Origin: Drechslerella dactyloides
Lineage: Eukaryota > Ascomycota > Orbiliomycetes > Orbiliales > Orbiliaceae
NCBI GenBank assembly: GCA_020064725.1
Contig: JAGTWJ010000017.1
Coordinates: forward strand, 3,162,001 to 3,226,000
DNA: 64,000 bases
Direction: 5' to 3'
How positions within the stretch are numbered: the first letter of the stretch is position 1; the number at the start of each line of letters is the position of its first letter. Below the pieces are notes generated by a model. It was not told the origin of the DNA, searched no databases, and worked only from the letters and a program-made list of their open reading frames with translations. Positions 1 through 12,037 of the stretch are shown here, one piece after another. A program made the position numbers and the translations under genes.

Positions 1-1135
1 CTACGGGACTTGGAGCCTCGTAGTTGGAGAATTGGGACGTCGATGATAACGTAGATAACTGCAGGCTGCCGAAGAATACCGGGATTTGCCTAGTGGCGTC
101 CTCAAAATAGTGCCTGCCTGCCGATGCTGAAAACCAATTCGTCGACGACTTTTATCGACTGTCCCATGACTGATGATCTAGCACGCGAAAAGATCAAGCC
201 GAACGTCGAAAGCGCTCCAAGCTGAGGTGATACGGCGATTAGTGCCAGGGGCACCAGCTCGTACTCTTCAGGCTAATGATTCCCAGGCCTGGCAGTTGAT
301 AATGTACGACAGAAATATTTAAACGTAAGCTCACCGTACCTGTAGCCTATAATCTTGCATCAAACGACGAGCCTACGTATTTCCGATGTATAACTTGCTC
401 GCCCTTGGCCAGTTGGGCTGACAATCATGGCGTTCCTCGGCGCATCTAGCCAGGACTGCCATTGCGCTCCTTGCTGTGCAACCCCACCTTCCTGCCATGG
501 GTTTCGTCGTCAGCCTCAGACGGCAGGGGAGTAGTTACAGCCGACGGCTCTGAGCGAAGGACGGTGAAGGAATCGGCATCGGCGACGGATGCATCATTGC
601 AATGTGTGAGGGTAAGCAACGGGAGCAGCAGAAATGGTAGTACAGAAGCAACAGCACTTGGCTATTTAAACGCCCTGTATCCTAAGCACAGGTAGAGCTA
701 GAGCTAGAGTTATTCGCAGCTAGCTTGACCGCTTGAATTCACATCCTATCATACTGTCAGTATATTGAATAGAAGACCGAGGACGCGCTACTCTAACCTG
801 ACGAATCGGAAGGAGCGTATTTTGCATCCAGCGCGGGGCTCGCGGGACAGTTGTGCAATTTTGAACTAGGGTCCATTGCGTAGACGCTATCAGCTCGCGA
901 ACCTGGGTCAAGTCTGCCGACGTTACCTAGGTAGTATATTATACAGCAGCGCTCCGTCGGAGTCACTTACGCTCAGGTCTTGAGTTAGAGTTGCTACTCC
1001 ACTATCTCTTTCTCCAGCTAGTTTCGACATACCTCATCTTCACATAGCTAGATCCTTGTCATTGGGAATCGAAGCTCGGACCATCTCGCCAGCCCGCGAC
1101 TGCCGCATATCCACCAGTTTGTCGCTGCGTTGACC
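1..1135. other. Intergenic, upstream of the Ppo oxygenase gene
   Basis: No open frame here shows family similarity or a splice pattern I can support. The longest ATG-less frame (462-695) has low-complexity Ser/Thr/Ala content and looks like chance. The right part should hold the promoter of the oxygenase gene that starts at 1136. Confidence 0.6.
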
Positions 1136-4100
1136 ATGGCTACTCGACCAGCACCAGAGAGTCGGCGAGAGCGACTGAGCCTCAACCAGACCCTCAATAG
1201 ATGGGCGCAGTATCTCACCTTCCCGCCAAATGCGGATACTGGCAGTTCCGCCCCTCATGTTCACGGGCTGGGCTTCATCGGAAATGCGCTGGGTCGTATG
1301 GCGCCGCGGCCGAGTAGCCCAACGCAGGATCAGATTCCGACGGGTCTGTTGGCCGACTTGCAGAAGATTGGCGTGACTGGAGCCTTCAAGGACATGAAGA
1401 CGCTTGTGGACGTGCTGAAGACCCAGGTGGTTTCAGGCGGAGTTGTGGATGACAAGACGTATTTGGTACGTGTGATGGTGCTGGCCGCATTGCATGCATG
1501 GTCCTCGTGCGGTGGCGACTGTTTCGAGATTCTAGAAAAATGCCTTGCTGACCGCACGGTGTGATGTGTAGATGGAAAGGATTATCCAGATTGCGAGCGG
1601 TCTGCCGGCTACATCAAGGAACGAGAAGGTCTTGACCGGCTCCTTGCTGGATAAACTCTGGAATCAGTTGCAGCATCCCCCGCTATCATATCTCGGCCTG
1701 AAGTGAGTGCAACTCTGGGAATTCCTTTTGAAATATAATATAGATAAAGTCCGAGATGTTAATGTTAACAATGCATTGGGTCACAGGCAACAGTACCGCT
1801 CCGCCGATGGATCATTCAACGTAAGTTGATATGAGATTTCTCGCAGCTAGATTCAAAGCCATGGCTTGCATATATAAATGTATCTGACATTATTTTATGG
1901 TAGAACATCTTGTACCCTCATCTGGGAAAGGCTGGGACCCCATACGCACGAAGCGTTCGTCCCATGAAGAAGATGCCGGGCGCACGACCAGATCCCAACC
2001 TGATCTTCGACGGTTAGTACTTTGCGCTATGAACTGCTGGTACGACGGAAATCTGCTGACTTCGATATTGTAATACAGTCCTGCTACAGCGACAGGAGTC
2101 GAAGCCGCATGAGAACAAGATATCGAGCATGTTGTTCTATCTCGCATCGATCATTATTCATGGTATAAACACGATTCCATTCCTACGTTTTATCCAAACG
2201 TAAGCATAGCTCATGCATCATTGTTCACAGATCTATTCCGGACGAACCATCGCGATTATTCAATCTCGGATACATCCTCGTATCTCGACCTGTCTCCTCT
2301 CTACGGTAGCAATGAAGAGGAACAAAAGGCAATGAGAACCTTTGAAGGCGGCAAGATCAAGCCAGATTCTTTTGCTGAGAAGCGACTCCTCGGTTTCCCG
2401 CCTGGTGTTTGCGGTGAGCATTGCAAAACTCTTCACAAAAATGTATAAGTGATCCGTGATGCTGATAAATTATGCTGCTAGTTCTCCTGCTCTCGTTTGG
2501 AAGATACCACAACTTTGTTGTTGATATGCTCCTGAAGATTAACCAGGACCAGCGATTCACCAAGCAGAAGACGCCAGCAGAAACTGACGAGAAGCTCTTC
2601 CAGACTGGTAGACTGTACGTTTACCCGAGGATATCTTTATGCATATTAGTTTCTTGCACGCTAACCAAATATGCATAATAGGATTACCTGCGGTTTGTAT
2701 ATCAATATCATTCTTATTGATTACATTCGCGTCATCCTCAACCTGAACCGAACGGAGTCTACCTGGTGCCTGGACCCTCGAGCTGAAATCCAAAAGGTGT
2801 TCAGCCATACTGGCACGCCACAGGGCATTGGCAACCAAGTTTCAGGTGAGCACCAACATGATATACTGCTATTCTTGGATTGGCTATCGCAATATTTATA
2901 TCCAATCCAACTAATGCTAACATCGTGAATCAGCCGAGTTCAACCTCGTATACCGCTGGCATTCGGTCGTCAGCGATCGTGACGAGAAATGGATCAAATG
3001 GCTGTACAAGAGAATCTTCGGTTCCGACGGCACCGACCTCCCAATGCCCGAGTTCATGGCCGGGCTCGCAAAATGGGAGAAATCCATCCCAGAAGATCCA
3101 GGCAAACGCACCTTCGAAGACCTGGTGAGGGATCCTGAGACCGGCAAATTCGACGACGACAAGCTTGTCGAGATTCTTGCCTCCAGCATAGAAGACTGCG
3201 CCAGTAAGTTCTGACTGCGATAAAAGATCCAAACCTAGCCGTCACTTGGGACATTCCTAATAGATTACAATATCATAGACTCCTATGGCGCATACGCCGT
3301 GCCGCCAATCATGCGCGCGATTGAGGTCCTGGGCATCGAGCAATCTCGAGCATGGGAACTTGCCTCCCTCAACGAGTTCCGCGCCTTCTTCGGCCTCAAA
3401 GAGCACCAAACGTTCGAAGACATAAACAGCGATCCGAAGGTTGCCAACGCTCTACGTCAGATCTACGGCCACCCAGACTATGTCGAGATATACCCTGGCC
3501 TCGTCGTCGAAGAACCCAAAGCGCCAATGGTCCCCGGCGCGGGTCTCCTCCCCGGCTACACTATCAGTACCGCCATCCTGTCAGACGCCGTAGCCCTTGT
3601 CCGCGGCGATAGGTTCTACACAGTCGACTACACGACTGGCAACCTCACTAACTGGGGATATAATGAAGTCTCATCAGACCCAGACGTAGCCTACGGCGGC
3701 GTTGTCTACAAGCTATTCCACCGTGCATTCCCCGGTTGGTTCGCGTCCAACTCTGCGTATGCAATGTTCCCGTTCACCATCCCCGAGGAATCCAAGGTCA
3801 TTCACGAAGGGTTCGGCAAGGCGTACAAATACAACTTTGAGCGCCCCGTCCAGCTGTTCGAGCAGTCTGTTGAAACCCGCACTGCTTCCCTGCTGGGCAC
3901 GCCGTCGGTGGACTCGCATGGCCTCATCGCACAGATCACCAAGAACCCGGACTGGCACGCTTTCGTGCAGGAGTCAATTTACGATATCACCAAGACCGTG
4001 CTAGCTAATAACTCCAGTGAGTTGAGCATCGGAACGTGGGTCGATGCTATCCGCGACGTCAGCAATCTTGTCGCCGTACGCGCTGCCGCTGAGCTCTTCT

Positions 4101-5041
4101 CGTTGCCGCTGATGGGCATCGCGGGCACGCCTGATGCATACACGGACTATGAGATGCATGGAACGTTGTGCATTATTGCCAACTATGTGTATCATGTCGT
4201 ACCGGTGCCCGATGCGAAGGCCTTCGAGCTGTCCGAAGCGGCGACGACGTTCTGGGATACCCTCGTTAGCCTAACGTACACGCACGAGAAGGGCGCGTAT
4301 AAGCTGCGGAAGGGACAAGAGGGGTCCAGCACGATGCTGGGTGCCCTTGCGAGGGAGATTCACGACAGTCTTGCTGGCGACCCTCGAGAGACGGTGCTAA
4401 CGGCTGCCAAATTCTGCTTGGACGTATCCATTGGCGTAAGTTGAGCATGCGTCTTATATAATATATAATGGCCACTGGACTAGATTGACTGACCTTACTA
4501 TTTGTACCTCTAGTTTGCTGAAATCCTCCGCTACTACCTTAAACCAGAGAACGCAGAAGCCTTGCTCGCTCTCCAAGCCGCCGGACAAGGCGACTCCAGC
4601 GTTGCTCTCAAAGCCGCGCTCGCCGCGCTCGAACAGTCCAAGGTAGCGCAGAGAACGGTACGTTGATACATGCTTAAGTTTCCATCGTGCATCTGGAAGG
4701 GCTCCAGTCCGGTACTAACATATACATCTTTCGTACTCTCAAATAGACTGCGTCAACAGAGGTGCCAGTAACAGTACTGACCTCCATGCTGCAAGTCTTC
4801 GGAACGCTGAAGAACCTTCGCGCCGCACCGGGACCGCAGGGTAAAGTCCACACTGTGGAGATCGAGTCTGTCAACCGAGAAGGTGTCGTGGACTCTGGAG
4901 AGGCGTACATCTCCGAGGACTGGGGACAGCTGGGATTCTATCCTACCGGTATGTCAATCATGAACTACTGGCGCGAATGTGCATGCTGCTAACGGGTTTC
5001 TGTTGGTGAATATAGCTTTGAAAGTTCTGTATAACGCCTAG
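1136..5041 (+). CDS. ppo: Ppo-type fatty acid dioxygenase (psi-factor oxygenase) with a reduced P450 domain
   Basis: Haem dioxygenase that oxygenates linoleic/oleic acid to hydroperoxides, which act as fungal oxylipin (psi factor) signals. Thirteen exons give 988 residues: 1136-1465, 1572-1702, 1787-1820, 1904-2012, 2079-2162, 2231-2413, 2482-2614, 2682-2845, 2934-3203, 3279-4435, 4514-4657, 4747-4948, 5016-5041. The N-terminal animal-haem-peroxidase-like domain has the distal haem His (about 229, in IIIHDLF), the SSYLDLSPLYG block, FPPGVC, and the catalytic Tyr with proximal His in VYRWH (about Y396, H399). The C-terminal half resembles the fused cytochrome P450 domain, including the final LKNLRAAPGPQG-like segment. 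The K-helix ExxR region and the GPHxCxG haem-thiolate loop are not present: residue 913 joins 914 without them. The enzyme is therefore probably a dioxygenase only, as in the PpoC/10R-DOX type. The ATG at 1136 is the first in frame. The exon 9/10 acceptor (3278) could instead be at 3264. Confidence 0.92.
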
Positions 5042-5417
5042 TAGGTTCGTATGCGAAAAGTTGAGTGATGAGGCATGGAAGGGAATGGATGATGGACTAC
5101 TGCTTAATGAGTTGAGTAGCCAAGGTGTACGCTACAAGTGTCGGCAGGAGGATACACATGGCTCTCATAGGAATTTTGCGCTCACCCCACATGATGCATC
5201 CATAAATCGAAAATGAAAAGTAAAATGTACTCTGTAGCATGCGTCTAGCCCAATATATTAAATACTATGCACGACGGATCTTAAATTTATCTGCGAAGGG
5301 CTCTGTAGGGATCGATCAGATGCCCAGTACCGTACCGCTTTATATTCTAAAGCTATATATGCTTTGACTATATGCACATGCCACATTGCATGGTTTCTGC
5401 CCGCAACTTGTCTACAT
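5042..5417. other. Convergent 3' intergenic region (ppo / rpn7)
   Basis: AT-rich stretch between the two stop codons of convergent genes. It should hold both 3' untranslated regions and poly(A) sites. I see no other gene. Confidence 0.6.
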
Positions 5418-6928
5418 TTATACACGCTCGCTCCCCCGGACCCTAACGGCCTGTCCGAACTTCTGCAGCTTTGTCAACAGCTGGTCGCCGTGTTTGATGA
5501 CCTCCTGATACTGCTTGTTCTTCGTGTCCGGTCTGTTCGTCTCAATCGAGCCGTTCACGCGGTCAATCGTGCAGTTGAGCCCCTGAGATGGTATGAACGA
5601 CGACATGTCTCTATAGGTGCCGGTCGTTAGATATATGGTATAAAGCCACCCGTAAGAATTCTGCTGGTAATGTTTCACGTACCTGTCCACAAAGTCGACG
5701 CTGACACCGAAATGGTTCGCAACAGTCTGCAGCTCGATCGTCCGATAGCTCTCCAGCAGCTGCGCGTATCCACGTCTCCTCATCTCACGAACATACCACC
5801 TCCGATGTGGGGCGAGCACGCGATCCTTCCGCAAAAACTGCTCTTCGACCTCTGCCAGGTTGACAAAGTAGTCGGAATACTTGGCCTCGTAAAAGTTATT
5901 CACAAGCCCCTCAAGCGGGCTGAAGCTGCCGAGGTCGAGATCGTGTGCCTGGTAGCCCGTCTCCGTCATGATGCCAACTCCGGCATCACCCATGTTGGAG
6001 TCCTTACGGCTGCCAAAGACTGCGAGGACCTCGGCGCCATCGATCACGCGGGCTTTGAGGTCGCGGCGGGAGAGAGAAATGACGCCGGCGAGGACGGCGT
6101 ACATCACCAGCGTCTCGTAGGTGCAGATCTCTGTAGACGTGAAAGTGGAGAGGGAGTCGAGGAGTAGCGGTGCGGCAGCATTGTAGGCGCGAAGGGTAAG
6201 ATGGTTGATTGCACGGTAGGTCTTTAAGCGGTTCCTGCGGTCCCAGTCACCGCCAGATTCGACGAGCCTGTAGAGAAGTGAAACAGCAGGTTAGGCGGTT
6301 GTTATATAAACGGGATATTGAAGGTCACACGTACTGAGTGGCTTTCTCGGTGTTCTTCTGGATAATCGCCTTGTCGTCGAAGAACATCCCGACGCGTATC
6401 GTAGCAAGCACGATATCGATCTTTGCACCGAGCGAGGCTGTCTTCTCAAAGACATCATTGTAGGCGGCAACAGCTTTCTCCTGTTCGCGCAGGTCCGACA
6501 TCGTTAGCACCTATTGATATGGTTGCTGGGTAGGCACTTCGGGATAGCCAGCTGAGATATACCTTCTCGCCTATCCTCGTCCAGAACTCTGCCTTCCCGC
6601 CCATGGCCTCCACGACTTCCGTCTCGCCCGCCTTCTCCTCTGCGTCCTTCAGCTTCTCCTCCCATTCTTGCAGCTCCTTCTCATTCTTCTCCTTCAGCTC
6701 TTCGTAGAATTTCTCGTCCCATTTTAGCGGTGAGCCCTTAGGCAGTATGCCCTCCGTTGGTCCGACGAGGTACTTGAATAGCGGGGCTGCGGATGTCTTC
6801 TGGATGGATTCGAGCAGGACGGTAGCGGATTTGTCGTGGTAGGAGGACAGGGACGGAGTAGCTAGCTGATAGATGTGCTGAGCAAGGGAGAGGTCAGGGT
6901 ATTTGTTGTACTGGGGATCGGATCCCAT
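5418..6928 (-). CDS. rpn7: 26S proteasome regulatory subunit Rpn7 (PSMD6)
   Basis: Lid subunit of the 19S regulatory particle, needed for assembly of the lid and so for ubiquitin-dependent protein breakdown. Four exons on the minus strand (6928-6563, 6510-6335, 6267-5683, 5610-5418) give 439 residues, close to the 429 of yeast Rpn7. The N-terminal part is helical and charged (Glu/Lys-rich coiled stretch around residues 85-110), followed by the Rpn7 TPR-like region with the LREQEKAVAAYNDVF-type helix. The C-terminal PCI domain is clear: residues matching FGVSVDFVDRD, then the basic strand LNCTIDRVNG and ETNRPDTKNKQYQEVIKHGD. The intron between VDR and DMSSF splits an Arg codon. All junctions are GT..AG and the exon sum divides by three. 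It lies tail to tail with ppo. Confidence 0.95.
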
Positions 6929-7451
6929 GTTGGCGGTGGAGGTATGGAGGATGCTTGGAGGCCGGAGGCTAGGATGTCGTGGTGGTTCGCGCCAGCTGTA
7001 TCGTGGTGCGTTCGAGGTGGGATAAAAGGGTTGGTGGTCAAGGTGGGCTGGCTTCCGTGCTCTCGGCTGACGCGTTCCGATGTAGCTAGGTGCTCGCTTC
7101 GTATCAGAGAGATACCAGTTGGAAGCAACAGGGTCGGCTTCGCGATGTGAATTGATGAATGCTGAAGCTGGACGATGCTAGTGGAAGGTGAAGTTGGTGG
7201 ATGGTCGTGGTCACTTGGATTACGCGATTATGGCCGTTTGGAAGCGGTTGGAGGGCAACGCATCATGGCATATAAAAGAGCCACACCGCTCAAACCAGCT
7301 CTGATGCTCAAATAACAGAGAACCGAATACACCATCGAGAAACAGAAGTCGGTCCCAGACCGAGCGTAAATTAAAGCTCGCTCCTGCTATAGCTAGAATA
7401 ACGTGCGGAAATAACATCGAAGCCAGTATCGAGGCAAGAAACAAAGAAACC
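6929..7451. promoter_or_regulatory. Intergenic region: rpn7 promoter and abd1 3' end
   Basis: 523 bp between the Rpn7 start and the Abd1 stop; both genes run leftward. It must contain the Rpn7 promoter and the Abd1 3' UTR. I did not find a yeast PACE-like proteasome element by eye. Confidence 0.5.
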
Positions 7452-9300
7452 CTAAACTTTCCTGAAGCAGAACCCCATATAGACCTTGCATGCCTCCCAC
7501 TCCTCACCCTGAACCGTTCTCTCCCCGCTGCCATCTCGTCGTTTGACGCCCATCCGCTCACTCAAGGGGCCTAGGACCCGATCATCTTTCTCATCGCTCC
7601 AAATATCTTCGAAAAGCCGCCTGTACTCCAGCTTCAAGTTGTATTCAAAAGCAAGACCTCGGAAAGCCTCCCAGGGCACCACGTATTCAGGGACATCTTC
7701 GACACTCTCCTCCAAGAAGAATGAGTATTTCCAGCCCCAAGCAGGCCGCCATGTTCCATCCTCTGGTAGTTTTCTGGAAGTCTCGGTCTTCGGGAAAGAG
7801 ACTTTGTAGAGACTGTTCCCGAACTCTGGTCCGTTCTCCTTGATCCCGTCGAAAATTTTGTCCGATGACGGGATCGTGCCGATGAACCGGCCGCCTCGGC
7901 GGAGTGCCCCGGAGACGTTGCTGAGCATGCCTCGTATCTTTTCTTCGCTCTCGAATGCGTAGTGCATACAAAACATCAGAGAAACCACGTCGAATCTAGC
8001 GTAGCCATATTAGTATCAGGCGGCACTGTATCTATACGGGAAGAGATGCGTTAACTTACCCTCCACCGCCCCACCGATTAGCCACACCCGCATCGAAGCC
8101 GACATCCCTTATGATAGGAACTTTATCGGCGGGCTCGCTCCACGCGTCCAGAATAAAAAACTCAGCGTGGAATCTGTCCTGAGAGGGACGGCCTCGATTC
8201 CTCCGCCGGTCTTCATCTTTCATCTTGACAAACCGTTCTTTCGCTTGACTGATGCTGACGTCTGCGCTATCGACGCCAACATATAGTTCAACCGCCTGTG
8301 GCGCACTCTTCCATTTCAACAAGTCGCCTCCCTTGCCACATCCAATATCCAAGACCTTGAGGTAATCTCCTCGGTTGGCTTCCTCGCTTCCAGCAAATTT
8401 CTGAATGAGGGTAGACTTGACCCAGTTGTTGAACGAGCGGAGGCCACGGATCTTAGAATCTGTTTTTCTCCATTCTTTGCCTCTTTCCGGGACGGCGTTG
8501 TAGTGGGATCTGACCACGTCATCCACGCCTCTTGATGCCGCCGTGCTCGAGGCCTCACGCTCTCGCTCGGTCTCTTGCTGCTGTTGCTGTCGGTGGAGCG
8601 CATCTCTCTCCGCCTGTGAATAGCGAGCGCCTGGTCGCTTGAACTTCCTAGGAGGAGACCGAGGTCGCTCGGGAAGTTTGTCAGGTTCTGGATCTTTGAT
8701 TTGCGCGTCGACGACGACGTGAGGTGGTGGTGGCCCATCCCGGTATCTGAAATGCGGTGGAGACCGCCGGCCGTGATTTGAATTTCGTCTCTCCGGTCGG
8801 TTGGGTTGGTCGTTTCGATAGCTCCCTTCTCGTCGCGCGTACGCTCCTGCTCTGACTTCTCTCTGCTGGCCTTCCCTTCGTCTAGCGCGATCTTTCTCGC
8901 CTTCATATCGGCGTAGTCTCTTTCTCTCCTGGTCGTCGATGTGTGGTTCCTGAGAGGCACCGCGTGGCTCGTTTTGAGAAAACGGGTGCCGAGAATAGTG
9001 ATCAGATCGCGCTGAGTCCTGCTCGCGCTTCACTTCGGGGATGCGACCGGATGGTAGTTCACCGGGCGAGCGTTCCCGCTTCCGCTTTCGTTCCGGACTA
9101 TGGCTTCGGGATGAAGGATGGTCGTCGCTGCGTCTCTCGGCAGAGCCATCTTCGTCATATTGAAGATGAGCCGAGGCGTCAGAGAGTCTCTGGTTGCGAT
9201 CCGGCTCAGAGCCATCTTCGGTCCTTGGTTTCGAGGGCGACGATGGTTGCCGGTCGTCGCTCGTGACAGATGTGTACCGGTCGTGGATTGGATCGTACAT
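7452..9300 (-). CDS. abd1: mRNA cap guanine-N7 methyltransferase (Abd1)
   Basis: Methylates N7 of the guanosine cap of nuclear pre-mRNA with S-adenosylmethionine. Two exons (9300-8060 and 7995-7452) give 594 residues. The first 250 or so residues are disordered, rich in Arg, Ser, Glu, Asp and Pro, as in other fungal orthologues; yeast Abd1 is shorter at 436. The methyltransferase domain starts near VVRSHYNAVPERG and has motif I, VLDIGCGKGGDLLKW (around residue 315), the acidic motif II region YVGVDSADVSI, and FDVVSLMFCMHYAFE just after the intron. The intron (8059-7996) is placed by GTAAGT and CTAG and restores GGFDVV. The ATG at 9300 is the only sensible start. The gene is divergent from enp2. 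Confidence 0.95.
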
Positions 9301-9857
9301 GGCGAGTTATGCTTCAGATCAAGATTGCAAGATTCTAGATGCGCCTCATGGGCGTAGTGTGATGTAATAGGCTGGGCGGCGATGTAGAGACCTGACTCGC
9401 AATAGCGATAGAAGATGTACTGAGGATGGTGATGATGGTGGAGATGTGACGGAATTGAACGGGCGACTGTGTTCGGGGCGAGATGAGCCGTCCAAAACAA
9501 GACCCCTTGTTGAAAACGCGCTAATGCGAAGAATTAAATAATTTTACCAGAAACGGCTAGCGCAAGGCAATTTCCCCGATGTGGGAATTAGCGGCGCCTT
9601 CACGCCAAAGAAAAAAAACTCGAGATGCTGCCCACGTTGCCTCGAATTCACTTCAACTATCTCATCATCACTCATTCGGAAAGCTCCAGCCACCATCTCT
9701 CGGTCATACGGTCGCGTGCACCCGCTATCTTGCTACCACTTGTCTCGAAGCGCCCCACCGTTTTCCCACCATGATACCTCGCATCTAAATTGCATCTATC
9801 CACGACAGCAATCCAAACCTCTAGCGGCGCCGACCTCAACCACGAAAGCGCCTCAAG
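9301..9857. promoter_or_regulatory. Divergent promoter shared by abd1 and enp2
   Basis: 557 bp between two start codons facing away from each other, both for RNA-processing or ribosome-biogenesis proteins. It contains CTCATC/GATGAG-type hexamers (for example near 9660), reminiscent of the core of the yeast PAC element of ribosome-biogenesis promoters; that functional link is inference only. Confidence 0.6.
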
Positions 9858-12037
9858 ATGAAGCTTACGCAGACGAACGACGTCAAGGTATATACCGTCT
9901 CGGGCTCGGACACCGGGCGCTCGCTCCCGGATTGGATCGCTAGAAAACGGAAACGATCACTCAAGAATGACCTAGGTTCGCCGTCACCACCACCTCCAAG
10001 CATCCACGGAAATAGCAGCCTAGCTAACCCGATACCTCTTTCTAAACAGCATGGCAATCCCGAATCGAACTGATCCAGGACTTCGGCTTCCCGGAGGCCT
10101 CGAACAGGGTCCGAGTAACGGAAGATGGACAATGGTGCATGGCCACAGGCACCTACAAGCCGCAGATGCACCTCTACGACTTCAACTCACTTTCGCTATC
10201 CTTTGAACGACACACTAACATTGAAAACCTCACCTTCATCCTCCTCGAAGACTCATGGCGCAAGTCGGTACACCTCCAAATCGACCGATACATAGAGTTT
10301 CACACGCCCATGGGCCTCCACCATCGCCTGCGGATCCCGCGTTACGGTCGAGACTTAGTATACTGCCGGCGGTCCGCAGAAGTGCTGGTTCCGGCGGAGG
10401 GGAGGGATATTTACCGTGTCAACCTGGAAAGAGGGGGCTTCATGAAGCCGTTCGAAGCAAATGAGGACGTTCAAGAGGTTCTAACAGGTGTTCAAAGTGA
10501 TGTGCACGGCCTGCTAGCCTTCGGTACGGACCAGGGGACAACAGAACTGTGGGATCCAAGGATAGGTTCCCGAGTAGCAACTGTGGAGCGGGCGGCAATG
10601 GACTCGATAACAGCCCTGGCGTTCGACCCCAGCGGCTTACAACTAGCCACGGGAACCTCAGAAGGCTTGATCCGGCTATACGACCTCCGCTCGCCGCTGC
10701 CTCTCCTGACGAAGGACCAGGGATACTCTTATCCCATCAAAAACCTAATATACCTCCCTCCCATCCACTCGGAGTCCGAGACGAAATTACTCTCCGCCGA
10801 TAAGCGTATCATCAAGATCTGGAACCCGTCCGACGGGTCGCCCTGGACGAGTATCGAGCCCACGGTGGACATCAACGACGTAGCGCATGTGAAGGGCTCT
10901 GGGATGCTGTTGACGGCGAACGAGGGGCCGGACATGCACACGTTCTTCATTCCGGAGCTGGGACCGGCGCCGAAATGGTGCTCCTTCCTCGATAATGTTA
11001 CCGAGGAGATGGAGGAGTCGGTTATCAGTGGCGTGAACGGCGAGGTATCAGCTACGACGTATGATAACTACAAGTTCTTGACGAAGCCACAGCTAGAGCA
11101 GCTGTCCTTGTCTCATCTGGTTGGCAGCAGCGTGTTGAGACCTTACATGCACGGTTACTTTGTGAAGCAGGAGCTGTACGAGCAGGCGAGGTTGATTGCG
11201 AATCCATGGGGATGGGAGGAGCAGAGGAAGAAAATGGTCCAGGAGAGGATCGAGAAGGAGAGGGAGGGCAGGATCAGAAGCTCCGGGAAGAAAGTGGCGT
11301 CGAAGGTCAAAGTCAATCAGAAGCTGGCGGAACGACTGGCGAAATTGGAAGAGCGGCTCGACCGGCGGGCAGCTAGGAAGGCAGAGAAGGAGAAGCAGAA
11401 AGAAAGAGATGAGGAGGAGGAGGGGGGTGCAGATGATGAGTCTGAGGCCGCTGACAAGGGCGATAATGAAGCGAAGAGCACCATCATGCAAGACCCACGA
11501 TTCAAAGACCTTTGGACCAACCCAGACTTCGAGGTTGACGAAACCTCGTTCCAATACATGTTACGGAACCCGTCGTCTCGGCCAACCACGAATAACACCA
11601 GCGATGAGCCGCGGAAACGCCTCACAGCCGTGGAGGAGGAGGCAGAGGAATCGTCCATTGCGTCATCCGACTCCTCGTCAGATTCCGAACCAGAAGCAGC
11701 GCCGCGACCGAAGAAACAAGCTGCGGCGCCTGTAATGCGTATCTCAACAGCATCCTACCGGTCGCAGAATCACAACAGAAAGGAGGAGGAGATGGCGGAA
11801 CGGAAGCAACAGTCTTTCGGATCTCGTGTCGCTGCTGGAGAACACCGGCAGAGACGAGAGAAGCAATACAAGAACACACCCGTATACGGCGAGGTGGAGT
11901 TTAGCTACAAGGTTGACAAGAAGAAGCCTGCTGGTAAATCCGATATGCAGGTACCAGCTACGAACGGCGCCAGCTCCGCGCGGAGAAAAGACCGGAGAAG
12001 TGCCTCTGGCAATGCGTTTCGGAGGATGGGTGTATGA
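9858..12037 (+). CDS. enp2: Ribosome biogenesis protein Enp2 (NOL10)
   Basis: Nucleolar WD40 protein of the small-subunit processome, needed for 18S rRNA maturation. Two exons (9858-9975 and 10050-12037) give 701 residues; yeast Enp2 has 707. The N-terminus shows the family signature: NDVKVYTVSG, then SLPDWIARKRKRSLK, then after the intron SRIELIQDFGFPEASNRV. WD-type repeats follow over roughly residues 60-380. A long Lys/Arg/Glu-rich coiled region (about 400-500) leads to the NUC153 domain, DPRFKDLWTNPDFEVDETS (about 520-540). The C-terminus is basic and low-complexity, as usual for nucleolar proteins. The intron donor is GTTCGC, a weak but valid GT site; the acceptor is AACAG. Confidence 0.95.
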
